Below, in pieces: positions 1-10,601 of a stretch of DNA of 45,193 nucleotides. The stretch lies in assembly GCA_022842995.1 (NCBI GenBank), contig JALHOM010000011.1, positions 1 to 45,193 of the forward strand, written 5' to 3'. The first letter of the stretch is position 1, and every line of letters starts with the position of its first letter. The position numbers were made by a program, and so were the translations under genes. This DNA is from Candidatus Saccharimonadota bacterium (GTDB lineage: Bacteria; Patescibacteriota; Saccharimonadia; Saccharimonadales; 2-12-FULL-41-12). The notes under the pieces were generated by a model. That model was not told where the DNA came from. It was given only the letters and a program-made list of their open reading frames with translations, and made no database searches.

Positions 1-81
1 TCGATAAAAGCCATTTTATACGATTATGTTTATATTAGCACAAGCTTAAAAAAATGTCAATTTTATGAATTTATTGTTCGC

Positions 82-801
82 TTACCGATGTGCATCATTA
101 GCTGGCGCCAGAGAGAAGTGTTGTCGAATATACGAAATCACTACACTGCCGAGGCGGTCTTCTAATCTGTCTACTTGATTTTCCGGTCGTGGGCTTAGTG
201 TCCCGGCATCGTGCCTGCTAAGGACTGTCCTGGTTGATATCCTTCTGCCGTTTTCCATAAAGCGTTCGCTTGCTACGCCGCTCCTGAAGCCGGGGTGCCT
301 AGAGGAATGCATAAAGTTTGCAGGGGTATTTAGGTCGGTTTTGGTAGAAATTCCATGCAGAGGGTCGTTGGTCTGTAGGCAATAAGCGACGTTGGTTGAT
401 AGCTTCGACGCAACAAAGCGAGAGGCCCTAGACTCGGCTGCGCGCAGATTCGGCCGGCTCATCTCAAAGCGGGAAAGAAGACTTACCGGGGTAAATCTCA
501 TCTCGGTAACTGGCAGTTGTCCAGGTTGGCGTTGCAAAGCCCGTCGGCATATGCGTTCGTAGGTCTGCTGGTAGCATCCGTAGATGAACTCTGTAGCAAG
601 ATTTGTGCATGTATCGTTAGGGATGACTAGTATATCCTGGCTTGGCAAGCGGGAAAGCTGTGCTGCTCTTTGGTCGATATTGCGCTCTAAGGCTTCGACT
701 GGGGGTGAAATGAATTTTGCGCCCACTGCTGAACCTGTAAATAATGATCCTGCTGCTGCGAACGTGGCTATCAGGGGAATCGCGCAACTTTTATTTCGCA
801 T
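82..801 (-). CDS. Secreted protein of unknown function
   Basis: I do not recognise this 239-residue protein. It begins with a short basic stretch, then a hydrophobic segment (about residues 7-28) ending in AVGA, which looks like a cleavable signal peptide. The mature part is rich in Arg and Ser and has four cysteines (near residues 65, 76, 85 and 141) that could form disulfides outside the cell. No catalytic motif is visible. An AAGGA ribosome binding site lies about 8 bases before the ATG. It is divergent from the MFS gene across a 118-bp gap. Export is well supported; function is unknown. Confidence 0.7.
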   Translation of the reverse strand: MRNKSCAIPLIATFAAAGSLFTGSAVGAKFISPPVEALERNIDQRAAQLSRLPSQDILVIPNDTCTNLATEFIYGCYQQTYERICRRALQRQPGQLPVTEMRFTPVSLLSRFEMSRPNLRAAESRASRFVASKLSTNVAYCLQTNDPLHGISTKTDLNTPANFMHSSRHPGFRSGVASERFMENGRRISTRTVLSRHDAGTLSPRPENQVDRLEDRLGSVVISYIRQHFSLAPANDAHR

Positions 802-903
802 ATTATAAGTTCCTTCTTAGCTATGCTTTTTTGATAATGAAATTAACCATACTCTTATGTAGACGCGGTGTCAATTAATGGTAGAAATATTTACAACATG
901 GCC

Positions 904-912
904 TGGTATTAT
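904..912 (+). promoter_or_regulatory. Extended -10 promoter of the MFS gene
   Basis: TG at 904-905, one spacer base, then TATTAT at 907-912. Only seven bases separate the box from the ATG at 920, so transcription should begin at or next to the start codon, giving a leaderless mRNA. No Shine-Dalgarno sequence is present. Confidence 0.55.
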
Positions 913-919
913 TAGTTAA

Positions 920-2131
920 ATGATCAAGAAGTTGTTCGCTGACCCTATCCATAAGAGGCTATTGCCGCTCTATTTATCACGGTTTTTCGGCGGGATAGTG
1001 CTCTGGTACGCGGTTGAAAAAGTTTATATGAGCTCTATCGGCTTTGACGCTACCTTGATCGGGATTTCGGCGGCTGTTTTATCTGTTGGGATACTTGTGT
1101 TTGAAGTACCCTTAGGCATACTGGCCGATCGCTGGAGTCGAAAAGGCGTGATGTTGATCGGCGAAGGGTCGTTGATTTTAGCGACTATTGGCCTAGGTCT
1201 GTCCGAGTCGGTTTTGCCGTATATTCTATGTAGTTTGTTTTATTCGTTCTATATCTCATCTAACTCTGGGGCGGTCGATTCCGTTGTATACGACACGTTG
1301 CTTGAGGAAAAAGGCTCGAGAAAGGGCTTCGAGAGATATTACGGCTATGTGCAAATGATCCAAGGCGCCGGCTTGGTTTTGGGCGGTTTGGTAAGCGCGC
1401 TGGTGCTGAGTTTTGATAGCGTGCGCTCAACGTATTTCTGGACGCTTATTCCGCTGGCTTTATCAGTTTTTTTACTCAGTTTCTATAGAGAGCCACGGTT
1501 ACATAAACAAGGTGACGTTGAAAAAATCTTTACTCAGTTTAAGGGCACGCTTAAGATATTGTTTTTTCAGAGAGAATTATTGAAAATCATGATCTTTATG
1601 GCACTTTGTATGACGCTACTCGAGGTTATATACGAAATGGATCAGTTATGGCCTCTGGCTCTGGCCATGCCTTTGATCTGGTACGGTCCACTTAATTCTC
1701 TGCTATTACTCGGCGATGCGCTCAGTGGTCCGTTGGCTGCAAAAATCGCCGATCATAAAAAGTGGTTTATGTTGGCGGTAGCTTTGGTATTGCCGGGGCT
1801 CGCTGCCTTGCAGATAAAAAATATGGTCGTGATAGGACTGGTGTTTTTCATCTTGGTGGCAATCTATAACGCGTTTTATATATATGGACAAGGGGTTATC
1901 CATGACGGGGTGTCGTCTGCCAGACGAACGGGTGCTTCGTCCTTGGCATCGATGTTTTCTAGCTTGGTGATTGTGCCTATGATTATCGGTTTTGGGTATT
2001 TGGTAGACGAGGACTCTATCTTTAGTGCGGCCCTGTGGTTGTTGCCTGTCGGGGCGATTTTGATCGTTGTTAGTATGAGCTTCGAACATCGTAGTAAGCG
2101 GGCTAATTCCATTGTAGAAAATACAGCTTAA
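920..2131 (+). CDS. Major facilitator superfamily transporter
   Basis: A 403-residue integral membrane protein with about twelve hydrophobic segments, the usual MFS length. The loop after the second segment carries the MFS motif-A pattern (G-x3-D-R-x2-R-K, with D70 and R71). The central cytoplasmic loop near residues 190-215 separates two six-helix halves. The substrate cannot be read from sequence; drug/proton antiporters of this type are common, but that is a family guess. The start is fixed by the extended -10 box seven bases upstream. A mini-gene with its own consensus promoter follows, so this gene is probably transcribed alone. Confidence 0.8.
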   Translation: MIKKLFADPIHKRLLPLYLSRFFGGIVLWYAVEKVYMSSIGFDATLIGISAAVLSVGILVFEVPLGILADRWSRKGVMLIGEGSLILATIGLGLSESVLPYILCSLFYSFYISSNSGAVDSVVYDTLLEEKGSRKGFERYYGYVQMIQGAGLVLGGLVSALVLSFDSVRSTYFWTLIPLALSVFLLSFYREPRLHKQGDVEKIFTQFKGTLKILFFQRELLKIMIFMALCMTLLEVIYEMDQLWPLALAMPLIWYGPLNSLLLLGDALSGPLAAKIADHKKWFMLAVALVLPGLAALQIKNMVVIGLVFFILVAIYNAFYIYGQGVIHDGVSSARRTGASSLASMFSSLVIVPMIIGFGYLVDEDSIFSAALWLLPVGAILIVVSMSFEHRSKRANSIVENTA

Positions 2132-2203
2132 AATAATTGCGCTACGCTCGCTTATGCTTATACTTATATGTAGTCGAAACGACAAACAAAAAAGACAATT
2201 ATA

Positions 2204-2231
2204 TTGACAAAATTACAAAAGCAAGTATAAT
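2204..2231 (+). promoter_or_regulatory. Consensus sigma-70 promoter of the 29-aa mini-gene
   Basis: TTGACA at 2204-2209 and TATAAT at 2226-2231, both perfect, with a 16-base spacer. The expected transcription start (about 2238) abuts a 12-bp perfect palindrome, TTAGTCGACTAA at 2240-2251, which could be an operator. Confidence 0.8.
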
Positions 2232-2289
2232 TGCGTATGTTAGTCGACTAAAACAAACACTATCAAAAACTAACAAGCAGGGGATAACC

Positions 2290-2379
2290 ATGAAATCTGT
2301 ATTTATGGCTTATCAGCTGGAAGATTCCGACGACCCTCTTATCAGAGCGGTTGACGCTATTCTAGCTAAAATCGTATAG
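2290..2379 (+). CDS. 29-residue peptide gene with own promoter and terminator
   Basis: The ATG at 2290 follows AGGGG with good spacing and opens a 29-codon frame. The peptide starts MKSVFMAYQLEDSDD and ends AILAKIV, so it has an acidic middle and an amphipathic hydrophobic C-terminal half. The frame is open further upstream, but those codons lie in or before the promoter and cannot be the start. A perfect promoter at 2204-2231 and an intrinsic terminator at 2418-2453 bracket it as a transcript of about 210 nt. A six-bp hairpin (TGACCT/AGGTCA, 2381-2398) follows the stop. It could be a functional microprotein, a toxin-like peptide, or the coding part of a small RNA; none is proven. Confidence 0.6.
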   Translation: MKSVFMAYQLEDSDDPLIRAVDAILAKIV

Positions 2380-2417
2380 CTGACCTCTTGTCAGGTCAAC
2401 ATATCAAAATACGTTTT

Positions 2418-2453
2418 AATAACCTCCATTTCTAGAATGGGGGTTATTTTTTG
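2418..2453 (+). terminator. Intrinsic terminator of the mini-gene
   Basis: A 12-bp stem (2418-2429 pairing with 2437-2448, one G-U pair) with a seven-base loop runs directly into a T tract. It ends the short transcript and insulates the downstream transporter gene. Confidence 0.85.
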
Positions 2454-2567
2454 CTTGTCGCCGCGGAGCTTTGTTAGAATAACAGTTGAATTTAATTTTT
2501 CTCTTCCTTGGATTTAGGGAAAGTGCCTTGCAGGGCTGTATTTTGGTCTGTGAGGAAGTGGAGTTTT

Positions 2568-5624
<3,057 letters not shown>

Positions 5625-5632
5625 GAAACACT

Positions 5633-5664
5633 ATTATAACAGAGGTAGATCGGAGTGGTATAAT
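5633..5664. promoter_or_regulatory. Divergent extended -10 promoters for queA and a 58-aa gene
   Basis: Two TGNTATAAT boxes face away from each other: minus strand 5641-5633 for queA and plus strand 5656-5664 for the small gene. They lie 14 bp apart. Each ends seven or eight bases before its ATG, so both transcripts should be leaderless, and two RNA polymerases could hardly bind at once. Confidence 0.6.
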
Positions 5665-5671
5665 CATTACT

Positions 5672-5848
5672 ATGCAATCGTTAAAAATAATTATTGCTGG
5701 CATGTTGTTGACGCTAGCTTTTGCTTACTCGGACACGAAAGATCATCGATTCCGGCCTGGCACGCCTTTCAAGAAGAATATACTCCCGAGTGCTATACGT
5801 GTTGTCGTAGTCCTCTTTGGTGCTCTTTGGGTTATACCGAGAATCTGA
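5672..5848 (+). CDS. 58-residue small membrane protein
   Basis: The frame has 58 codons and begins MQSLKIIIAGMLLTLAFAYS. It has two hydrophobic segments (about residues 4-19 and 42-56) around a basic hydrophilic middle, so a small membrane protein with two spans or a signal anchor is likely. An extended -10 box lies seven bases before the ATG. No family is recognised. It is divergent from queA and is followed at once by tRNA fragments. Confidence 0.6.
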   Translation: MQSLKIIIAGMLLTLAFAYSDTKDHRFRPGTPFKKNILPSAIRVVVVLFGALWVIPRI

Positions 5849-5872
5849 ACACCGAGTCACTCGATTGGTTTT

Positions 5873-5897
5873 TGGTAGCGGTGACAGGATTTGAACC
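5873..5897 (-). pseudogene. 3'-end fragment of a tRNA
   Basis: Read on the minus strand, these 25 bases are the 3' half of a T arm, an acceptor strand and CCA. They match the 3' end of the intact CAU tRNA just upstream in about 18 of 24 positions, including GTTCAAATC and CTACCA. There is no tRNA body. It may be an attachment-site-like remnant or a decayed tRNA copy. Confidence 0.6.
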
Positions 5898-5931
5898 AAA
5901 TTAAACTATGATTCGATTCATTTATTTTTTT

Positions 5932-6008
5932 TGGTAGCAGGGGCGAGATTTGAACTCGCGACCCCAGGCTTATGAGTCCTGTGCTCTAACCAACTGAGCT
6001 ACCCTGCC
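5932..6008 (-). tRNA. tRNA with CAU anticodon (probably elongator Met)
   Basis: A full cloverleaf of 77 bases with encoded CCA. The acceptor stem GGCAGGG pairs with CCCTGCT (G1-U72 wobble), the D arm is GCTC/GAGC, the anticodon loop is CTCATAA, and the T arm is GCGAG/CTCGC. The unpaired-1:72 and GGG/CCC marks of an initiator are missing. Similarity favours elongator Met, but tRNA-Ile with a lysidine-modified CAU anticodon cannot be excluded, and tilS lies nearby. Oddity: positions 31 and 39 form an A-G mismatch at the end of the anticodon stem. Confidence 0.9.
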
Positions 6009-6106
6009 TTACCAAAAGAAATAAATGAACTAAGTGTAGAATCACGGCTTATATAGCTTCGCGCAATGAATCTATTTTTTCAAGGAGCGATTCTTTGGCT
6101 CTGCAT

Positions 6107-6166
6107 ATAATTTTACTGACCGTAAAATTATGAGTCCTGTGCTCTAACCAACTGAGCTACGCTGCC
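6107..6166 (-). pseudogene. Truncated tRNA copy (5' half) ending in a hairpin
   Basis: Bases 6128-6166 repeat the 5' half of the intact CAU tRNA (39 bases, one mismatch), from the acceptor strand through the anticodon loop. Some upstream flank is also shared (AAAAGAAAT). The 3' half is replaced by a perfect 10-bp hairpin (ATAATTTTAC, 6107-6116, pairing with 6122-6131). It cannot make a functional tRNA. Confidence 0.75.
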
Positions 6167-6201
6167 CCCAAAAAGAAATCTAAACTGTTAAATATCCTAA
6201 G

Positions 6202-6270
6202 GCTCTAACCTCCGCTGACTAGCGGTTGACCGTCCGACGAAGCCTTGGCGAAGTCGGAAGCTACGCTGCC
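6202..6270 (-). pseudogene. tRNA fragment with a palindromic insert in the D loop
   Basis: GCTCTAACC (6202-6210) and AGCTACGCTGCC (6259-6270) are adjacent parts of the CAU tRNA 5' half, five bases apart in the intact gene. Here 48 bases separate them. The insert contains CCGCT-gact-AGCGG and a 26-base near-palindrome with arms TCCGAC/GTCGGA (6233-6258). Confidence 0.6.
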
Positions 6271-6391
6271 AAACATAAAGATACAAATAATTATGAATCT
6301 CTGAAGGCTAAATATCTGGAAATACGCTTGCTAATATATCACGTTTTACATCTGTTATCCAGTATCTCGCGTGCAAGTAAAGGGGAAATCG
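6271..6391. other. Gap between tRNA debris and the HD/Ham1 gene
   Basis: Nothing convincing is seen here. A 64-codon plus-strand frame crosses it, but its first codons are the palindromic insert read as protein, and it overlaps the end of the neighbouring gene. Confidence 0.5.
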
Positions 6392-7558
6392 TTATTTCTG
6401 GTTTTTATACCATTCGGTAAATTCTTGCCAGACTGGTTCGTCAATGTTGAGCAAATCGGGGTTTTTTGACCAGGTATCTTGCAGGGAATCGCTAGATCCC
6501 TCCTCGGAAATGCTTTTTAGGAGGCTAATTCCCGGTCCGCTCGACGGGCTACTACGGAAAACGTAGCGACTGCGACCGGTAAAAACTTTGGTTTCTTCTC
6601 CGTTCACGAAGCAGAGTTTCGACACCAGAAAGATTTCTTTATTGGGCTTATCGCGAACCAGAGCCAGCCAATCATCGGCCGAAAACCATTGATTGACATG
6701 TTTTGTATAGGCGCCCGGAAAGCCGTTAAGCGCAGGGATTTCCCAAAAATGGTCATTGACCAACACGGCCCTCTGGACTTTTTCGTAAACTTTGCGAGAT
6801 TTATCCTGGATCAATTCGTCGGCGTTGGTAGACTGAATTTCGTTAACTTCGACAGGGTTTTGAACGAGGTCTATGCCTTTGACAGAACAGATGCGTTTGC
6901 CAACTCTAAATTTAATCTCGTTGGTGGTGCAGTAAAGTAGCGCGTTGGTTTGTTCTTTGGGGAAATAATCTGGATTTTCGCGAAGTACTTCCTTCAAACT
7001 CGACCATAGTTCACTAACTTCGTCCGATAAAGCAATTTTCGAATCCTTGGCCGCAATTAGCATCTCGGGAGTTATGTTAAATACCCGGTAGCCTTTCCCC
7101 TCGGAAAGTACGTTCAAGATGTCTGGCATAATCTTGTCGAGGGCGTATATAAATCGACTTTCAGGGCTGTCTCGTTTTTCATAATTGTCTATTGCTTGCA
7201 GGCCTTCGGGGAAATCGTGCCATAGTTCGGACAGCGTTTGTAGCGCCAGATGTTCGCGCTCTCTCTTTCTCATTTCGGCCTCGGGGGTGCGACCTATGAC
7301 CATTTCGTCCCCAGCATAAATTTCCACAAAGTCATGAACGAGGGCATATTTAATCAAGAGTTCTTTGCTTAGGTGGGGGTAGAAATCCCCGAGGAACCAG
7401 GCTGCCATGGCCAAGGCGAAGCTGTGTTCGACATCGTTTTCGTAGTAGTCGCTCGTTTTGCGGTCTGGATAGGGCATGCGTCTCTTAATTTGAGCAAGGT
7501 CAATAATTTGACTCTGCAGGTCAATGAGGCGTTGAAGCCTATCGCTAATGTCGGTCAT
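6392..7558 (-). CDS. HD-domain nucleotidase fused to a Ham1-like NTP pyrophosphatase
   Basis: Two nucleotide-cleaning modules in one 388-residue protein. Residues 1-200 are an HD phosphohydrolase of the YfbR/HD_3 type, with VEHSFALA (H45), VHDFVEIYAGD (H75, D76) and ALDKI near 140; such enzymes remove 5' phosphate from (deoxy)nucleotides. Residues 205-335 resemble Ham1/RdgB/ITPA: TTNEIKF at the substrate site, VNEIQSTNADELI, VLVND (D269) and ALNGFPGAYTK. Ham1 enzymes hydrolyse dITP/XTP to monophosphates. The C-terminal 50 residues have no clear assignment. The gene is divergent from tilS with a small overlap. The HD part is firm; the Ham1 part rests on motif order. Confidence 0.75.
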   Translation of the reverse strand: MTDISDRLQRLIDLQSQIIDLAQIKRRMPYPDRKTSDYYENDVEHSFALAMAAWFLGDFYPHLSKELLIKYALVHDFVEIYAGDEMVIGRTPEAEMRKREREHLALQTLSELWHDFPEGLQAIDNYEKRDSPESRFIYALDKIMPDILNVLSEGKGYRVFNITPEMLIAAKDSKIALSDEVSELWSSLKEVLRENPDYFPKEQTNALLYCTTNEIKFRVGKRICSVKGIDLVQNPVEVNEIQSTNADELIQDKSRKVYEKVQRAVLVNDHFWEIPALNGFPGAYTKHVNQWFSADDWLALVRDKPNKEIFLVSKLCFVNGEETKVFTGRSRYVFRSSPSSGPGISLLKSISEEGSSDSLQDTWSKNPDLLNIDEPVWQEFTEWYKNQK

Positions 7559-7571
7559 AATTTATGATTAT

Positions 7572-8468
7572 ATGGTGAAAATCAGCCTTAAACCAGGTAC
7601 ATATGTTTTAGCGGTCTCTGGCGGTGTCGACTCCGTCGTACTCTTGCACCTCATAACTCATGACTCATATCTCATGACTCAATGCCAATTTATCGTTGCT
7701 CATTTCGATCATGGCATCCGCTCAAACTCGGCCGACGACGAGAAATTTGTGCGCAAATTGGCCTCACAATACGGTTTAGTGTTTGAATCATCGAAAGGTG
7801 ATCTCGGGCCTGAAGCCTCTGAAGCGCTTGCTCGCCAGAAACGATATGAATTCTTGCGAAAAGCGGCCGTTAAACACCGTGCAGATGGCATAATTACCGC
7901 TCATCATAAAGACGACGCTATAGAAACGGCAATCCTCAATATACTCCGGGGGACAGATCGGCTTGGACTGAGTAGTTTGCGTCCAGAAAGCGGCGATTTG
8001 CACAGGCCACTGCTAGGGGTTTATAAAAAAGAAATCTTGGCCTACGCCAAGACTAACAGCATCTCATGGGTAGAGGACGAAACGAATTCCTCGGATAAAT
8101 ATCTTCGTAACCGTGTACGGAAAGCACTAGATAAAGCTAACCCAGAAGTAAAATCGGCTTTCGAAGCCTGGCTCGCCGGCATGGAGCGACTCAATGACCA
8201 GATAGATCTGTTAATGGGTGATTTTTTAAAGCAAAACTTGGACGCTAACGGCGATGTTGTGAGGTCAAAATTCATCGCACTCGACCATAATCTGGCCAGA
8301 GAATTCGTGGCCGTATGGCTAAGAATGTTCGAGATAGAGTTCGATCGGAAACTTCTCGAAAAACTGGTAATTGATCTAAAAGTCGGCAAAATTCACGCCG
8401 AGTTCGATATCGATAAACATCATTATTTTTCCCTCGGGAGTAAACAGATTAGCCTTCGGAGGCGATGA
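7572..8468 (+). CDS. tilS: tRNA(Ile)-lysidine synthetase
   Basis: Attaches lysine to C34 of tRNA-Ile(CAU) so that it reads AUA. The PP-loop signature SGGVDS is at residues 16-21, followed by AHFDHGIR, EALARQKRYEFLRK, TAHHKDDAIET and DETNSSDKYLRNRVR, all TilS hallmarks. About 298 residues is shorter than E. coli TilS (about 430); only a small C-terminal domain follows the core. I chose the ATG at 7572 because a CATAAT box lies at 7556-7561; an in-frame ATG at 7548 would precede it. A small repeat, ACTCATGACTCAT-like, at 7655-7682 encodes part of residues 28-37. Confidence 0.92.
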   Translation: MVKISLKPGTYVLAVSGGVDSVVLLHLITHDSYLMTQCQFIVAHFDHGIRSNSADDEKFVRKLASQYGLVFESSKGDLGPEASEALARQKRYEFLRKAAVKHRADGIITAHHKDDAIETAILNILRGTDRLGLSSLRPESGDLHRPLLGVYKKEILAYAKTNSISWVEDETNSSDKYLRNRVRKALDKANPEVKSAFEAWLAGMERLNDQIDLLMGDFLKQNLDANGDVVRSKFIALDHNLAREFVAVWLRMFEIEFDRKLLEKLVIDLKVGKIHAEFDIDKHHYFSLGSKQISLRRR

Positions 8469-8472
8469 TCTG

Positions 8473-8581
8473 TATAATGACTAGGCACTGGGTTATTTGC
8501 GCCTCGCATTTATATAGGTGCGGCAGATCTACCTTCATTAGAGATTATATTTATTTGAATTAAGCGAGTTTTGAATTTTTT
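8473..8581 (+). promoter_or_regulatory. ftsH promoter and structured leader
   Basis: TATAAT at 8473-8478 lies just after the tilS stop. The leader to the ftsH ATG is about 97 bases, unusually long for this window, and contains a hairpin near 8499-8516 (GCGCCT pairing with AGGTGC). No strong ribosome binding site is seen. Confidence 0.45.
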
Positions 8582-10468
8582 ATGGCAAAGAAATCATTAA
8601 ATTTGAATCAAAAAAAGTCGGGGAAAAACGATGATTCCCGCAAAAAAAACATAAAAAACATTGGGTTCGTTGTAATACTGTTAATTGTTGGATTAATAAT
8701 TTTTGCATCAACCAACCGCTCGGATAATTTAAAAGATGTTGCCCTGTCTGACGTTGTTACTCGTGCCAATAACGGTGAGGTTAAAAAAATTGAGATTAGC
8801 GGTAACGACCTCAAGATCACGAAACAAGAAGAAGATAAGCCGAGTGAAAAGAGCCGCAAGGAAGCTGGATCTAGTATCTATGAGCAGGGGCTTAATCTTG
8901 ATACGAAGGCCGAAGTTAAAGTAAATGAACCATCTAACAGTGGCAGCCTCATAACCACTGCGTTAATCACGGTGCTGTTGCCGGTTTTGGTCATTGTGCT
9001 AGTCATGATGTGGATGTTTAAGAGCGCTCAAGGCCAGGGCAATCAAGCGATGAGCTTTGGTAAAAGTCGTGCACGGCTGTACGGTAACCAAAAAGACAAA
9101 GTTTCATTTAAAGATATTGCTGGTAGCGATGAAGCCAAGCAAGACCTTCAAGAAGTTGTTGAGTTTCTGAAGTTTCCAAAGAAGTTCGAAGACGTAGGCG
9201 CCAAGATTCCAAAAGGTGTACTTTTAGTAGGTCCTCCGGGAACCGGTAAGACTATGTTGGCTCGTGCTACAGCCGGCGAAGCGAATGCACCGTTCTTTAG
9301 TATCTCTGGTTCAGAATTCGTAGAAATGTTTGTTGGTGTTGGTGCGTCTCGCGTACGAGATCTGTTTGCCAAGGCAAAAAAGAACGCTCCATGTATTATT
9401 TTCGTTGACGAAATCGACGCCGTTGGTCGCAAGCGTGGCTCTGGTATGGGTGGTGGTCATGACGAACGTGAGCAAACACTAAACCAGATATTGGTAGAGA
9501 TGGACGGCTTCGAACAAGGCGAAAACGTTATTGTCCTCGCGGCAACCAACCGAGCCGATGTTTTAGACCCAGCGTTATTGCGCCCTGGACGATTTGACCG
9601 ACGAGTTAATATCGGTTTGCCGGATAGACAAGACCGAGAGGCTATTTTGAAAGTGCATTTTGAAAAGAAGCCGCTCGATAAAGCGGTTGATCTTAATGCA
9701 TTGGCCGCCAAGACTGCTGGTAGTTCTGGCGCGGATCTGTCGAACATCGCTAACGAATCGGCAATCCTGGCTGCTCGTAAGGGCTCCAAGACCATTACCA
9801 ATGACATTGTCACTGAAGCCTTTGAAAAAGTTGCTATTGGCCCAGAGCGTAAGAGCAAGATCATGTCTGATTTTGAAAAGCAGCTCACTGCCTATCACGA
9901 AGCAGGTCATGCTTTGGTGGGGCACGTTTTACCGGAGAGCGATCTTGTGCATAAAGTCACTATCATTCCTCGCGGTGGCACGGGTGGTGTAACGTGGTTT
10001 ATTCCACCAGAAGACAAGAGCTATCACTCGATCTTGGAATATAAAGATGTGCTTGCCAGAATGTTAGGCGGACGCATAGCCGAAGAAGTTATCTACGGCA
10101 AAGACCGCGTGACTACTGGTGCTGGATCTGATTTGCAGAAAGCCGCTGAACTGGCGCGCGAAATGATCATTAACCAAGGTATGGGCAAGAAGCTTCGCGA
10201 CCAAGTATTCCATGTCGAGACGGGCATCATGTTCGAGCGTGTGACGCACGAGCGACAATATTCAGAAGAAACGGCCAAAGTTATCGACGACGAGATCGAA
10301 GATTTGATCTCAGAAGCTGCACGGCGTGCTCGTGAAGTGATCAAGGCTAACATGACGTATCTAGAGAAACTCAAAGATGCCCTTCTCGAGAAAGAGACTG
10401 TCGAGGCCGATGAAGTTATCCGGCTCTTCGAAGGTACGCAGATGCCTAAGTCCGCATCACTCGAATAG
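8582..10468 (+). CDS. ftsH: ATP-dependent zinc metalloprotease FtsH
   Basis: Membrane-anchored AAA+ protease for quality control of membrane and regulatory proteins, acting as a hexamer. The 628 residues run: a basic N-tail, first membrane span (about 27-44), an extracytoplasmic segment, second span (about 122-146), the AAA module with Walker A GPPGTGKT (217-224), Walker B IIFVDEID and the second region of homology ([19 protein letters not shown]), then the zinc protease domain with HEAGH (439-443) and the third ligand D517 in GAGSDLQKA. The C-terminus ends shortly after the protease domain. It follows tilS, a neighbourhood common in bacteria. Confidence 0.97.
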   Translation: MAKKSLNLNQKKSGKNDDSRKKNIKNIGFVVILLIVGLIIFASTNRSDNLKDVALSDVVTRANNGEVKKIEISGNDLKITKQEEDKPSEKSRKEAGSSIYEQGLNLDTKAEVKVNEPSNSGSLITTALITVLLPVLVIVLVMMWMFKSAQGQGNQAMSFGKSRARLYGNQKDKVSFKDIAGSDEAKQDLQEVVEFLKFPKKFEDVGAKIPKGVLLVGPPGTGKTMLARATAGEANAPFFSISGSEFVEMFVGVGASRVRDLFAKAKKNAPCIIFVDEIDAVGRKRGSGMGGGHDEREQTLNQILVEMDGFEQGENVIVLAATNRADVLDPALLRPGRFDRRVNIGLPDRQDREAILKVHFEKKPLDKAVDLNALAAKTAGSSGADLSNIANESAILAARKGSKTITNDIVTEAFEKVAIGPERKSKIMSDFEKQLTAYHEAGHALVGHVLPESDLVHKVTIIPRGGTGGVTWFIPPEDKSYHSILEYKDVLARMLGGRIAEEVIYGKDRVTTGAGSDLQKAAELAREMIINQGMGKKLRDQVFHVETGIMFERVTHERQYSEETAKVIDDEIEDLISEAARRAREVIKANMTYLEKLKDALLEKETVEADEVIRLFEGTQMPKSASLE

Positions 10469-10511
10469 TTATCGCTCAGCATTTAGCCTGTTAATAATCT
10501 GGTAACACGCC

Positions 10512-10597
10512 TATAATATTGAGCATAGAATCTATGCAATATTCGTGCTGTTTATCTGGTATTGAAATGTCTCCTGCCTCCGGTGCTGATCGGAGGC
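10512..10597 (+). promoter_or_regulatory. murJ promoter and RBS-sequestering hairpin
   Basis: TATAAT at 10512-10517 gives a leader of about 78 bases. GCCTCCG (10576-10582) pairs perfectly with CGGAGGC (10591-10597) across an eight-base loop; the right arm contains the murJ Shine-Dalgarno GGAGG (10592-10596). When folded, ribosome access would be blocked. A second small hairpin (GCATAG/TATGC) lies near 10521-10537. Confidence 0.55.
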
Positions 10598-10601
10598 GGT
10601 T

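Noticed and set aside
2137-2379. An 80-codon version of the 29-aa mini-gene
   Set aside because: Its start lies upstream of the consensus promoter, so the extra codons would not be on the transcript.
2454-2567. preQ1 riboswitch before the queuosine transporter
   Set aside because: I looked for the short pseudoknot and A-rich tail and did not find a convincing match.
6226-6420. A 64-codon plus-strand frame starting MTVRRSLGEVG
   Set aside because: Its start is the palindromic insert and its end overlaps the HD/Ham1 gene; no ribosome binding site or promoter.
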